A stretch of DNA of 64,000 bases from Henricia sp. BOLD:AAB3569 (Eukaryota > Echinodermata > Asteroidea > Spinulosida > Echinasteridae): NCBI GenBank assembly GCA_037783545.1, contig JBBELK010001083.1, positions 248,001 to 312,000 of the forward strand. Reading direction: 5' to 3'. The notes below the pieces were generated by a model. It was not told where the DNA came from and searched no databases. It saw only the letters and a list, made by a program, of their open reading frames with translations. This document shows positions 38,831-50,259 of the stretch, one piece after another. How positions within the stretch are numbered: position 1 is the first letter of the stretch; each line of letters starts with the position of its first letter. Made by a program: the position numbers and the translations under genes.

Positions 38831-41800
38831 CTAGAGGTATGACGTTTGTTGTTACAAACGCCAGGTGATCGGGGTAAATGAACATTTTGTGATGAATTTC
38901 AGACGTTGTTATCACCTGTGGAATGGCAAAAATGGAAGTTCAGCAGCCGATTTCACGAAACTTTACTCAATTGCGCAAGTCCACTTACGCCATTACTTGC
39001 GCAATAACTTATGGCGTAGGTGGACTTGCGCAATTGCGTAAAGTTTCGTGAAATCGGCTGCTGTATACACTAATCCGGTAACTAATATCTCCTCCCTGCA
39101 TATCCGCCATAGCTGGGGGTTGATAGCTTGCACCGTTTTGAGATATGAATTGTTGAAATAATAATCTTTGAAATCTTGTAATGTGACACCTGTGACGACA
39201 TCATGACGTCACAATTTTGTGCACAAATTGTTGAACAATATGTTGAACATCAAGTTCTTAAATGTGGCGAAGGAATCATACCAATATCTGTTGTAGTTTT
39301 CAAGATACAGCATTTTAAAACATCTCGGCTCCAAATTTGCGTAATTTGACACCACATTACGTAACCACCGTCCATGTCATGACGTCACCAATGGTATAGT
39401 CAAAAGGTCCACATGTGTGGAAACATTTCGTTCCGTAGAAATATGGTCAAATTCACTACCACTTTGAATCTATTTGCATTAAAAATCCTAAAAATTTGCA
39501 CATTTTCGAAGAACTTTCGGTTTGGACCGGAAGTAGGCGTCACACAGGGGTCATGACATCGTATGATTTGTTCAGTTCATTTAGACTTATCATGTTGTGA
39601 AAGAATTGTTCAAGTATCTATAATTATAATTTAGGCAGTTTCAACCCTTTTATTTTAAAGCCCACATCGATTTAAAATCAGTGTCAATTGAAAGAGTGGT
39701 TATTGACTAGAAGAAATCTGTTTATTTTTTTCAAATCGGATTTTGCATTGCGAAGCTACAGTCGGTTTGGATAATTGAAAACAGGGTAAAAATTCATCGG
39801 CAGGTCAAAGGTTATCCTATGTTTTTCTTTATTTCTAATTTGGCACCGACAATGGTCACTGTGGCTTATACTTTTGGTTATATATCTTTGCTCAACTCTA
39901 TCCTGGATGGCCCAAAGTTGGTACAAACAACAGTTATTAATATATGTACAAGGAAAGATAATTAATTTATATTTTAAATACCTCATTTGCATAATAAATT
40001 AATAATTTATGCAAAAACGGTCAATTTTCAAGGGAAAACTCATTTTTCTCAAATTTATCTTAAGCAGGTTTGATTATTACAATGCATCTTGCATCATTTA
40101 ATTAAAGTATTTACTTTAATTAAATGATGCAAGACATTGTAATAATCAAACCTGCTTAACTACAGATAATTAATTTATATTGAAATCCCATAATTTGCAT
40201 AATTTATGCAAAAATGTTGATTGTTAAGGGAACCTTATTTTTCCCCAATTAATGTTGAAAAATAGATTGATAAGAGATACTGATATAATCAAATCTGTCT
40301 ATAGTCAAGATTGGGACTTGCATCAATAATTTAATTGACATAATCAATCACTGTATGTGTTAATTACCAAGCCAATACTATTTTGGAGAGGTGTGGATTG
40401 AGGGCAGCAAAAAAGAATGACAGGTAGCGCATCCACACACAAACTGTACAACTTTCCAAATTGCTTACAAAGTTACATTAAATACAAAACAGAGAAGAGA
40501 ATGACGTATTATTCTTCAGAGATAAATAATTTATGTTTTGATCAAAACAAACGGATGTGGAGCCTAGAGGTTATATTTAAATCTTTACAAATAATAGTAA
40601 TTACAGATGTTACTACGGGCAGGAGGCTCAACTATGGATGACGATTCTGCATCATCAAGGGACTCGTACTACCCTTTTTCATCTTCAGGCTCACTGGTGG
40701 TATGTCACAGGACGAGGACCACAGAAAAGCTGCAAAAATAATTGACAAAGAATAATATTACTCAACAAATTATTTGCCTTCATTTGTTAAGTAACAACTA
40801 AATATCTTTAATTGGTGTATCTGATATCACGTATTGTCTTTGAATGTTAATAAATTCAATATCAGTTACAAAATTGGCACACAATTTTGCACAGATTGAC
40901 GTAAAACGCAGGTTTTCTAACGCTGCATCATTGCTTGTTTCACGGGAATTACGAGATCATCGCGTATGCAGTGGGCACACCACCGCCGTACGTCCCGGCC
41001 CTACACACGGCGTGGAACTCGGTCGTACGTCGGTGTGGACATTGCACGCGAGCGAAGTCTCGGATTCCTGCTCAACATGCCCTCCTAAAAGTACATTTTT
41101 GCGACAAATGGTAGGCCTTACGGACTTTTTGTCAGTATGGTAGGATTGTTTAATGTCTACTTTTGTATACATACCTTGTCGCTTGGTGATTCACGTTGAT
41201 TATGGATCGCTTTATGGACGAGAAAAAATGTTTTTGATCGCAAATGTTGCAACCCGCGGTCGATTTTGTACGCGAATGGACCCCAGGCTAGCTGGAAACA
41301 TACTCTTTTCCGATGATGACGTTTCTAAGCCAACCGGCCAATCAGAACGCGCAAATCTTTACCCGAAGTGTTCCGATCTTATTTAGCCTGATTCGTTTTA
41401 GCGTTGAAGTGTGTACCACTGACACGAACTCGCCGGAAGTTGTGTGTGCCCATAGGAATGTGCAGTAACCACGGGCGCTGTGTGTGGAGTATATGGGGCT
41501 CTCTGTTTACGATAACAGAAGTAGTCCGTCTGTGGAACAGTATTACGGTTCTTGAGATATGAATTTTGAAAATAATAACCTTTGAATTTTTGTAATTTGA
41601 CACCTGATGACGTCATGATACTATACATGCTGGTGAAAGTCTGCCGTAGGGCCTATGTCTGTATCTAATTTACTAACGATTCAGCTTGGTTTGATGGGCA
41701 TTGTTACTGGTAAGTGTAAAAACTGAGATTTCCGTTTTCGTTGAACTTTGACCTCCAATTGACCCCAGAAGGAAGGGTCAGATGAAAATGCCCACACAAA

Positions 41801-42430
41801 GAAAGTTGTAGCACAGAATGTCATCTATAAACCTGCCAAATACGAAGATCCTGGGTCACGTGGTTTTCGAGACGGAAGCATTTTAAAATATGCATATTTT
41901 GGTTTTTTGGGAGGTGTAATTTGATACTTGATGACGTCACGATGACGTCACGCTTGATGCCATCATAATATTAAACACGCTGGTGAAAGTCTGCTATAGG
42001 ACCTATGCCTGTACTTAGTTTCTTAAAGATTCAGCTTGGTTTGATGGGCATTGTTGCTCAATAAGTGCAAAAATTGAGATTTTCGTTTTCGTTGAACTTT
42101 GACCTCAGATTGACCCCAGAAGGAAGGGTCAGATGAAAATGCCCACACGAAGAAAATTGTAGGCCATGATCTGATATATAAGCCTGTCAAATACGAAGAT
42201 CATGGGTCACGTGGTTTTCCAGACGGAAGCATTTTAAAACATGCATATTTTGGTCATTTTTGGTTTGTAATTTGATACCTAATGACGTCACAATGACGTC
42301 ACACTTGTATGCACATCTTCACATTGGGGTTGATGTTCCTACCAAGTTTTAAGTTGATAGCTTGAACCGTTTTGAAGAAAACCTCTGGAAACGTTTGAGT
42401 GGAAAAAGAAAAAAAAAAAAAAAAAAAAAA
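38831..42430 (-). mobile_element. array unit 1: putative non-autonomous Helitron/Helentron-like element, 3,600 bp
   Basis: Read on the minus strand, the unit ends CGTTTGT-AACA-ACAAACG (7-bp stem), spacer TCATACCT, then CTAG with host T following at 38830. It starts at its other end in a T/C-rich tract before CCACTCAAACGTTTCC. Internal features: a 53-bp-arm palindrome (38941-39063), a ~1.9 kb insert (39622-41540), a 48-bp-arm palindrome inside that insert (40061-40159), and two ~340-bp tandem subrepeats (about 41606-42290). No Rep/helicase coding was found, so it would be non-autonomous. Confidence 0.55.
39622..41540. mobile_element. 1,919-bp insert present in long units only, flanked by TAT
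   Basis: Short units read GTATCTATTACGGTTC; long units read GTATCTAT...CAGTATTACGG, giving a 3-bp TAT duplication. No terminal inverted repeat was found. The left half is AT-rich with a long palindrome. The right part is CpG-rich with CCAAT (41338-41342) and, on the minus strand, a CAAG|GTATGT donor-like site (41175/41174). Copies are also at about 43222, 53666, 57259 and 62490 onward. Confidence 0.6.
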
Positions 42431-45400
42431 CTAGAGGTATGACGTTTGTTGTTACAAACGCCAGGTGATCGGGGTAAATGAACATTTTGTGATGAATTTC
42501 AGACGTTGTTATCACCTGTGGAATGGCAAAAATGGAAGTTCAGCAGCCGATTTCACGAAACTTTACTCAATTGCGCAAGTCCACTTACGCCATTACTTGC
42601 GCAATAACTTATGGCGTAGGTGGACTTGCGCAATTGCGTAAAGTTTCGTGAAATCGGCTGCTGTATACACTAATCCGGTAACTAATATCTCCTCCCTGCA
42701 TATCCGCCATAGCTGGGGGTTGATAGCTTGCACCGTTTTGAGATATGAATTGTTGAAATAATAATCTTTGAAATCTTGTAATGTGACACCTGTGACGACA
42801 TCATGACGTCACAATTTTGTGCACAAATTGGTGAACAATATGTTGAACGTCAAGTTCTTAAATGTGGCGAAGGAATCATACCAATATCTGTTGTAGTTTT
42901 CAAAATACAGCATTTTAAAACATCTCAGCTCCAAATTTGCGTAATTTGACACCACATTACGTAACCACCGTCCATGTCATGACGTCACCAATGGTATAGT
43001 CAAAAGGTCCACATGTGTGGAAACATTTCGTTCCGTAGAAATATGGTCAAATTCACTACCACTTTGAATCTATTTGCATTAAAAATGCTAAAAATTAGCA
43101 CATTTTCGAAGAACTTCCGGTTTGGACCGGAAGTAGGCGTCACACAGGGGTCATGACATCGTATGATTTGTTCAGTTCATTTAGACTTATCATGTTGTGA
43201 AAGAATTGTTCAAGTATCTATAATTATAATTTAGGCAGTTTCAACCCTTTTATTTTAAAGCCCACATCGATTTAAAATCAGTGTCAATTGAAAGAGTGGT
43301 TATTGACTAGAAGAAATCTGTTTATTTTTTTCAAATCGGATTTTGCATTGCGAAGCTACAGTCGGTTTGGATAATTGAAAACAGGGTAAAAATTCATCGG
43401 CAGGTCAAAGGTTATCCTATGTTTTTCTTTATTTCTAATTTGGCACCGACAATGGTCACTGTGGCTTATACTTTTGGTTATATATCTTTGCTCAACTCTA
43501 TCCTGGATGGCCCAAAGTTGGTACAAACAACAGTTATTAATATATGTACAAGGACAGATAATTAATTTATATTTTAAATACCTCATTTGCATAATAAATT
43601 AATAATTTATGCAAAAACGGTCAATTTTCAAGGGAAAACTCATTTTTCTCAAATTTATCTTAAGCAGGTTTGATTATTACAATGCATCTTGCATCATTTA
43701 ATTAAAGTATTTACTTTAATTAAATGATGCAAGACATTGTAATAATCAAACCTGCTTAACTACAGATAATTAGTTTATATTGGAATCCCATAATTTGCAT
43801 AATTTATGCAAAAATGTTGTTTGTTAAGGGAACCTTATTTTTCCCCAATTAATGTTGAAAAATAGATTGATAAGAGATACTGATATAATCAAATCTGTCT
43901 ATTGTCAAGATTGGGACTTGCATCAATAATTTAATTGACATAATCAATCACTGTATGTGTTAATTACCAAGCCAATACTATTTTGGAGAGGTGTGGATTG
44001 AGGGCAGCAAAAAATAATGACAGGAAGCGCATCCACACACAAACTGTACAACTTTCCAAATTGCTTACAAAGTTACATTAAATACAAAACAGAGAAGAGA
44101 ATGACGTATTATTCTTCAGAGATAAATAATTTATGTTTTGATCAAAACAAACGGATGTGGAGCCTAGAGGTTATATTTAAATCTTTACAAATAATAGTAA
44201 TTACAGATGTTACTACGGGCAGGAGGCTCAACTATGGATGACGATTCTGCATCATCAAGGGACTCGTACTACCCTTTTTCATCTTCAGGCTCACTGGTGG
44301 TATGTCACAGGACGAGGACCACAGAAAAGCTGCAAAAATAATTGACAAAGAATAATATTACTCAACAAATTATTTGCCTTCATTTGTTAAGTAACAACTA
44401 AATATCTTTAATTGGTGTATCTGATATCACGTATTGTCTTTGAATGTTAATAAATTCAATATCAGTTACAAAATTGGCACACAATTTTGCACAGATTGAC
44501 GTAAAACGCAGGTTTTCTAACGCTGCATCATTGCTTGTTTCACGGGAATTACGAGATCATCGCGTATGCAGTGGGCACACCACCGCCGTACGTCCCGGCC
44601 CTACACACGGCGTGGAACTCGGTCGTACGTCGGTGTGGACATTGCACGCGAGCGAAGTCTCGGATTCCTGCTCAACATGCCCTCCTAAAAGTACATTTTT
44701 GCGACAAATGGTAGGCCTTACGGACTTTTTGTCAGTATGGTAGGATTGTTTAATGTCTACTTTTGTATACATACCTTGTCGCTTGGTGATTCACGTTGAT
44801 TATGGATCGCTTAATGGACGAGAAAAAATGTTTTTGATCGCAAAAGTTGCAACCCGCGGTCGATTTTGTACGCGAATGGACCCCAGGCTAGCTGGAAGCA
44901 TACTCTTTTCCGATGATGACGTTTCTAAGCCAACCGGCCAATCAGAACGCGCAAATCTTTACCCGAAGTGTTCCGATCTTATTTAGCCCGATTCGTTTTA
45001 GCGTTGAAGTGTGTACCACTGACACGAACTCGCCGGAAGTTGTGTGTGCCCATAGGAATGTGCAGTAACCACGGGCGCTGTGTGTGGAGTATATGGGGCT
45101 CTCTGTTTACGATAACAGAAGTAGTCCGTCTGTGGAACAGTATTACGGTTCTTGAGATATGAATTTTGAAAATAATAACCTTTGAATTTTTGTAATTTGA
45201 CACCTGATGACGTCATGATACTATACATGCTGGTGAAAGTCTGCCGTAGGGCCTTTGTCTGTATCTAATTTACTAACGATTCAGCTTGGTTTGATGGGCA
45301 TTGTTACTGGTAAGTGTAAAAACTGAGATTTCCGTTTTCGTTGAACTTTGACCTCCAATTGACCCAAGAAGGAAGGGTCAGATGAAAATGCCCACACAAA

Positions 45401-46032
45401 GAAAGTTGTAGCACAGAATGTCATCTATAAACCTGCTAAATACGAAGATCCTGGGTCACGTGGTTTTCGAGACGGAAGCATTTTAAAATATGCATATTTT
45501 GGTTTTTTGGGAGGTGTAATTTGATACTTGATGACGTCACGATGACGTCACGCTTGATGCCATCATAATATTAAACACGCTGGTGAAAGTCTGCTATAGG
45601 ACCTATGCCTGTACTTAGTTTCTTAAAGATTCAGCTTGGTTTGATGGGCATTGTTGCTCAATAAGTGCAAAAATTGAGATTTTCGTTTTCGTTGAACTTT
45701 GACCTCAGATTGACCCCAGAAGGAAGGGTCAGATGAAAATGCCCACACGAAGAAAATTGTAGGCCATGATCTGATATATAAGCCTGTCAAATACGAAGAT
45801 CATGGGTCACGTGGTTTTCCAGACGGAAGCATTTTAAAACATGCATATTTTGGTAATTTTTGGGTTGTAATTTGATACCCCATGACGTCACAGTGACGTC
45901 ACACTTGTATGCACACCTTCACATTGGGGTTGATGTTCCTACCAAGTTTCAAATTGATAGCTTGAACCGTTTTGAAGAAAAGCTCTGGAAACGTTTGAGT
46001 GGAAAAAAAAAAAAAAAAAGAAAAAAAAAAAA
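42431..46032 (-). mobile_element. array unit 2, 3,602 bp (long form)
   Basis: Near-identical to unit 1 with scattered single-base changes. It starts CTAGAGGTATGACG and ends in an A-rich tract. Confidence 0.6.
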
Positions 46033-48229
46033 CTAGAGGTATGACGTTTGTTGTTACAAACGCCAGGTGATCGGGTTAAATGAACATTTTGTGATGAATT
46101 TCAGACGTTGTTATCACCTGTGGAATGGCAAAAATGGAAGTTCAGCAGCCTTTTTCACGAAACTTTACGCAATTGCGCAAGTCCACTTACGCCATTACTT
46201 GCGCAATAACTTATGGCGTAAGTGGACTTGCGCAATTGCGTAAAGTTTCGTGAAATCGACTGCTGTATACACTAATCCGGTAACTGATATCTCCTCCCTG
46301 CATATCCGCCATAGCTGGGGGTTGATAGCTTGCACCGTTTTGAGATATGAATTGTTGAAATAATAACCTTTGAAATCTTGTAATGTGACACCTGTGACGA
46401 CATCATGACGTCACAATTTTGTGCACAAATTGTTCAACAATTTGATAAACATCAAGTTCTTAAATGTGGCGAAAGAATCATGCAAATATCTGCTGTAGTT
46501 CTCAAGATACAGCATTTTAAAACATCTCAGCTCCAAATTTGCGTGATTTGACACCACATTACGTAACCACCGTCCATGTAATGACGTCACCAATGGTATA
46601 GTCAAAAGGTCCACATGTGTGGAAACATTTCGTTCCGTAGAAATATGGTCAAATTCACTACCACTTTGAATCTATTTGCATTCAAAATGCTAAAAAATTG
46701 CACATTTTCGAACAACTTCCGGTTTGGACCGGAAGTAGGCGTCACACAGGGGTCATGACATCGTATGATTTGTTCAGTTCATTTAGACTTATCATGTTGT
46801 GAAAGAATTGTTCAAGTATCTATTACGGTTCTTGAGATATGAATTTTGAAAATAATAACCTTTGAATTTTTGTAATTTGACACCTGTGACGATATCATGA
46901 CGTCACAATGTTGTGCACAAATTGTTCAACAATTTGATAAACATCAAGTTCTTAGATGTGGCGAAAGAATCATGCAAATATCTGCTGTAGTTCTCAAGAT
47001 ACAGCATTTTAAAACAATTCAGCTCCAAATTTGCGTATTTTGACGCCACATTACGTAACCACCGTCCATGTGATGACGTCACAAATGGTATAGTCAAAAA
47101 GTCTACATGTGTGGAAACATTTCGTTCCGTAGAAATATGGTCAAATTCACTACCACTTTGAATCTATTTGCATTCAAAACGCTTACAAAATGCACATTTT
47201 CGAACAACTTCCGGTTTGGACCGGAAGTAGGCGTCACACAGGGGTCATGACATCGTATGATTTGTTCAGTTCATTTAGACTTATCATGTTGTGAAAGAAT
47301 TGTTCAAGTATCTATTACGGTTCTTGAGATATTAATTTTGGAAATAATAACCTTTGAATTTTTGTAATTTGACACCTGATGACGTCATGATTACGTCACA
47401 CTTGATGCCATCGTGATACTATACATTCTGGTGAAAGTCTGCCGTAGGGCCTATGTCTGTATCTAATTTACTAACGATTCAGCTTGGTTTGATAGGCATT
47501 GTTGCTGGTAAGTGTAAAAACTGAGATTCTCAGTTTCGTTGAACTTTGACCTCCAATTGACCCCAGAAGGAAGGGTCAGATGAAAATGCCCACACAAAGA
47601 AAATTGTAGCACAGAATGTCATCTGTAAACCTGCCAAATACGAAGATCCTGGGTCACGTGGTTTTCAAGACGGAAGCATTTTAAAATATGCATATTTTGT
47701 TTTTTTTGGGGGTGTAATTTGATACTTGATGACGTCACGATGACGTCACGCTTGATGCCATCATAATATTATACACGCTGGTGAAAGTCTGCCATAGGAC
47801 CTATGCCTGTACTTAGTTACTTAAAGATTCAGCTTGGTTTGATGGGCATTGTTGCTCAATAAGTGCAAAAATTGCGATTTTCGTTTTCGTTGAACTTTGA
47901 CCTCAGATTGACCCCAGAAGGAAGGGTCAGATGAAAATGCCCACACGAAGAAAATCGTAGGCCATGATCTTATCTATAAGCCTGCTAAATACGAAAATCA
48001 TGGGTCACGTGGTTTTCCAGACGGAAGCATTTTAAAACATGCATATTTTAGTCATTTTTGGGTTGTAATTTGATACCCAATGACGTCACAATGACGTCAC
48101 CCTTGTATGCACACCTTCACATTGGGGTTGATGTTCCTACAAAGTTTCAAGTTGATAGCTTGAACCGTTTTGAAGAAAAGCTCTGGAAACGTTTGAGTGG
48201 AAAAAGAAAAAGAAAAAAAAAAAAAAAAA
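46033..48229 (-). mobile_element. array unit 3, 2,197 bp (short form)
   Basis: Lacks the 1.9-kb insert and instead carries an extra tandem copy of the ~470-bp module starting TTACGGTTCTTGAGATATG (46822 and 47315). The head palindrome has arms with TTACGCAATTGCGCAAG on both sides, more complementary there than in long units. Confidence 0.6.
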
Positions 48230-50259
48230 CTAGAGGTATGACGTTTGTTGTTACAAACGCCAGGTGATCGGGTTAAATGAACATTTTGTGATGAATTTCA
48301 GACGTTGTATCACCTGTGGAATGGCAAAAATGGAAGTTCAGCAGCCGATTTCACGAAACTGTACGCAATTGCGCAAGTGCACTTACGCCATTACTTGCGC
48401 AATAACTTATGGCGTAAGTGGACTTGCGCAATTGCGTAAAGTTTCGTGAAATCGGCTGCTGTATACACTAATCCGGTAACTAATATCCCCTCCCTGCATA
48501 TCCGCCATAGCTGGGGGTTGATAGCTTGCACCGTTTTGAGATATGAATTGTTGAAATAATAACCTTTGAAATCTTGTAATGTGACACCTGTGACGACATC
48601 ATGACGTCACAATCTTGTGCACAAATTGTTGAACAATATGTTGAACATCAAGTTCTTAAATGTGGTGAAGGAATCATACCAATATCTGTTGTAGTTTTCA
48701 AGATACAGCATTTTAAAACATCTCAGCTCCAAATTTGCGTAATTTGACGTACATTACGTAACCACCGTCCATGTAATGACGTCACCAATGGTATAGTCAA
48801 AAGGTCCACATGTGTGAAAACATTTCGTTCCGTAGAACTATGGTCAAATTCCCTACCACTTTGGCTCTATTTGCATTCAAAGTGCTAAACAAGTGTACAT
48901 TTTCGAACCTCTTCCGGTTTGGACCGGAAGTAGGCGTCACACAGGGGTCATGACATCGTATGATTTGTTCAGTTCATTTAGACTTATCATGTTGTGAAAG
49001 AATTGTTCAAGTATCTATTACGGTTCTTGAGATATGAATTTTAAAAATAATAACCTTTGAATTTTTGTAATTTGACACCTGTGACGATATCATGACGTCA
49101 CAATGTTGTGCACCAATGGTATAGTCAAAAGGTCCACATGTGTGGAAACATTTCGTTCCGTAGAAATATGGTCAAATTCACTACCACTTTGAATCTATTT
49201 GCATTCAAAACGCTTACAAAATGCACATTTTCGAACAACTTCCGGTTTGGACCGGAAGTAGGCGTCACACAGGGGTCATGACATCGTATGATTTGTTCAG
49301 TTCATTTAGACTTATCATGTTGTGAAAGAATTGTTCAAGTATCTATTACGGTTCTTGAGATATGAATTTTGGAAATAATAACCTTTCAATTTTTGTAATT
49401 TGACACCTGATGACGTCATGATTACGTCACACTTGATGCCATCGTGATACTATACATTCTGGTGAAAGTCTGCCGTAGGCCTATGTCTGTATCTAATTTA
49501 CTAACGATTCAGCTTGGTTTGATGGGCATTGTTGCTGGTAAGTGTAAAAACTGAGATTCTCAGTTTCGTTGAACTTTGACCTCCAATTGACCCCAGAAGG
49601 AAGGGTCAGATGAAAATGCCCACACAAAGAAAATTGTAGCACAGAATGTCATCTGTAAACCTGCCAAATACGAAGATCCTGGGTCACGTGGTTTTCAAGA
49701 CGGAAGCATTTTAAAATATGCATATTTTGTTTTTTTTGGGGGTGTAATTTGATACTTGATGACGTCACGATGACGTCACGCTTGATGCCATCATAATATT
49801 ATACACGCTGGTGAAAGTCTGCCATAGGACCTATGCCTGTACTTAGTTACTTAAAGATTCAGCTTGGTTTGATGGGCATTGTTGCTCAATAAGTGCAAAA
49901 ATTGCGATTTTCGTTTTCGTTGAACTTTGACCTCAGATTGACCCCAGAAGGAAGGGTCAGATGAAAATGCCCACACGAAGAAAATCGTAGGCCATGATCT
50001 TATCTATAAGCCTGCTAAATACGTAAATCATGGGTCACGTGGTTTTCCAGACGGAAGCATTTTAAAACATGCATATTTTAGTCATTTTTGGGTTGTAATT
50101 TGATACCCAATGACGTCACAATGACGTCACACTTGTATGCACACCTTCACATTGGGGTTGATGTTCCTACAAAGTTTCAAGTTGATAGCTTGAACCGTTT
50201 TGAAGAAAAGCTCTGGAAACGTTTGAGTGGAAAAAGAAAAAGAAAAAAAACAAAAAAAA
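48230..50259 (-). mobile_element. array unit 4, 2,030 bp (short form with deletion)
   Basis: Like unit 3, but a deletion joins TTGTGCAC to CAATGGTATAG near 49108-49118, removing about 180 bp from the second module. Confidence 0.6.

Noticed and set aside
40417..41386. Short open frames repeated in every long array unit as a possible conserved gene set
   Set aside because: Their identity reflects recent unit duplication; there is no recognisable domain and no sign of codon-level constraint.
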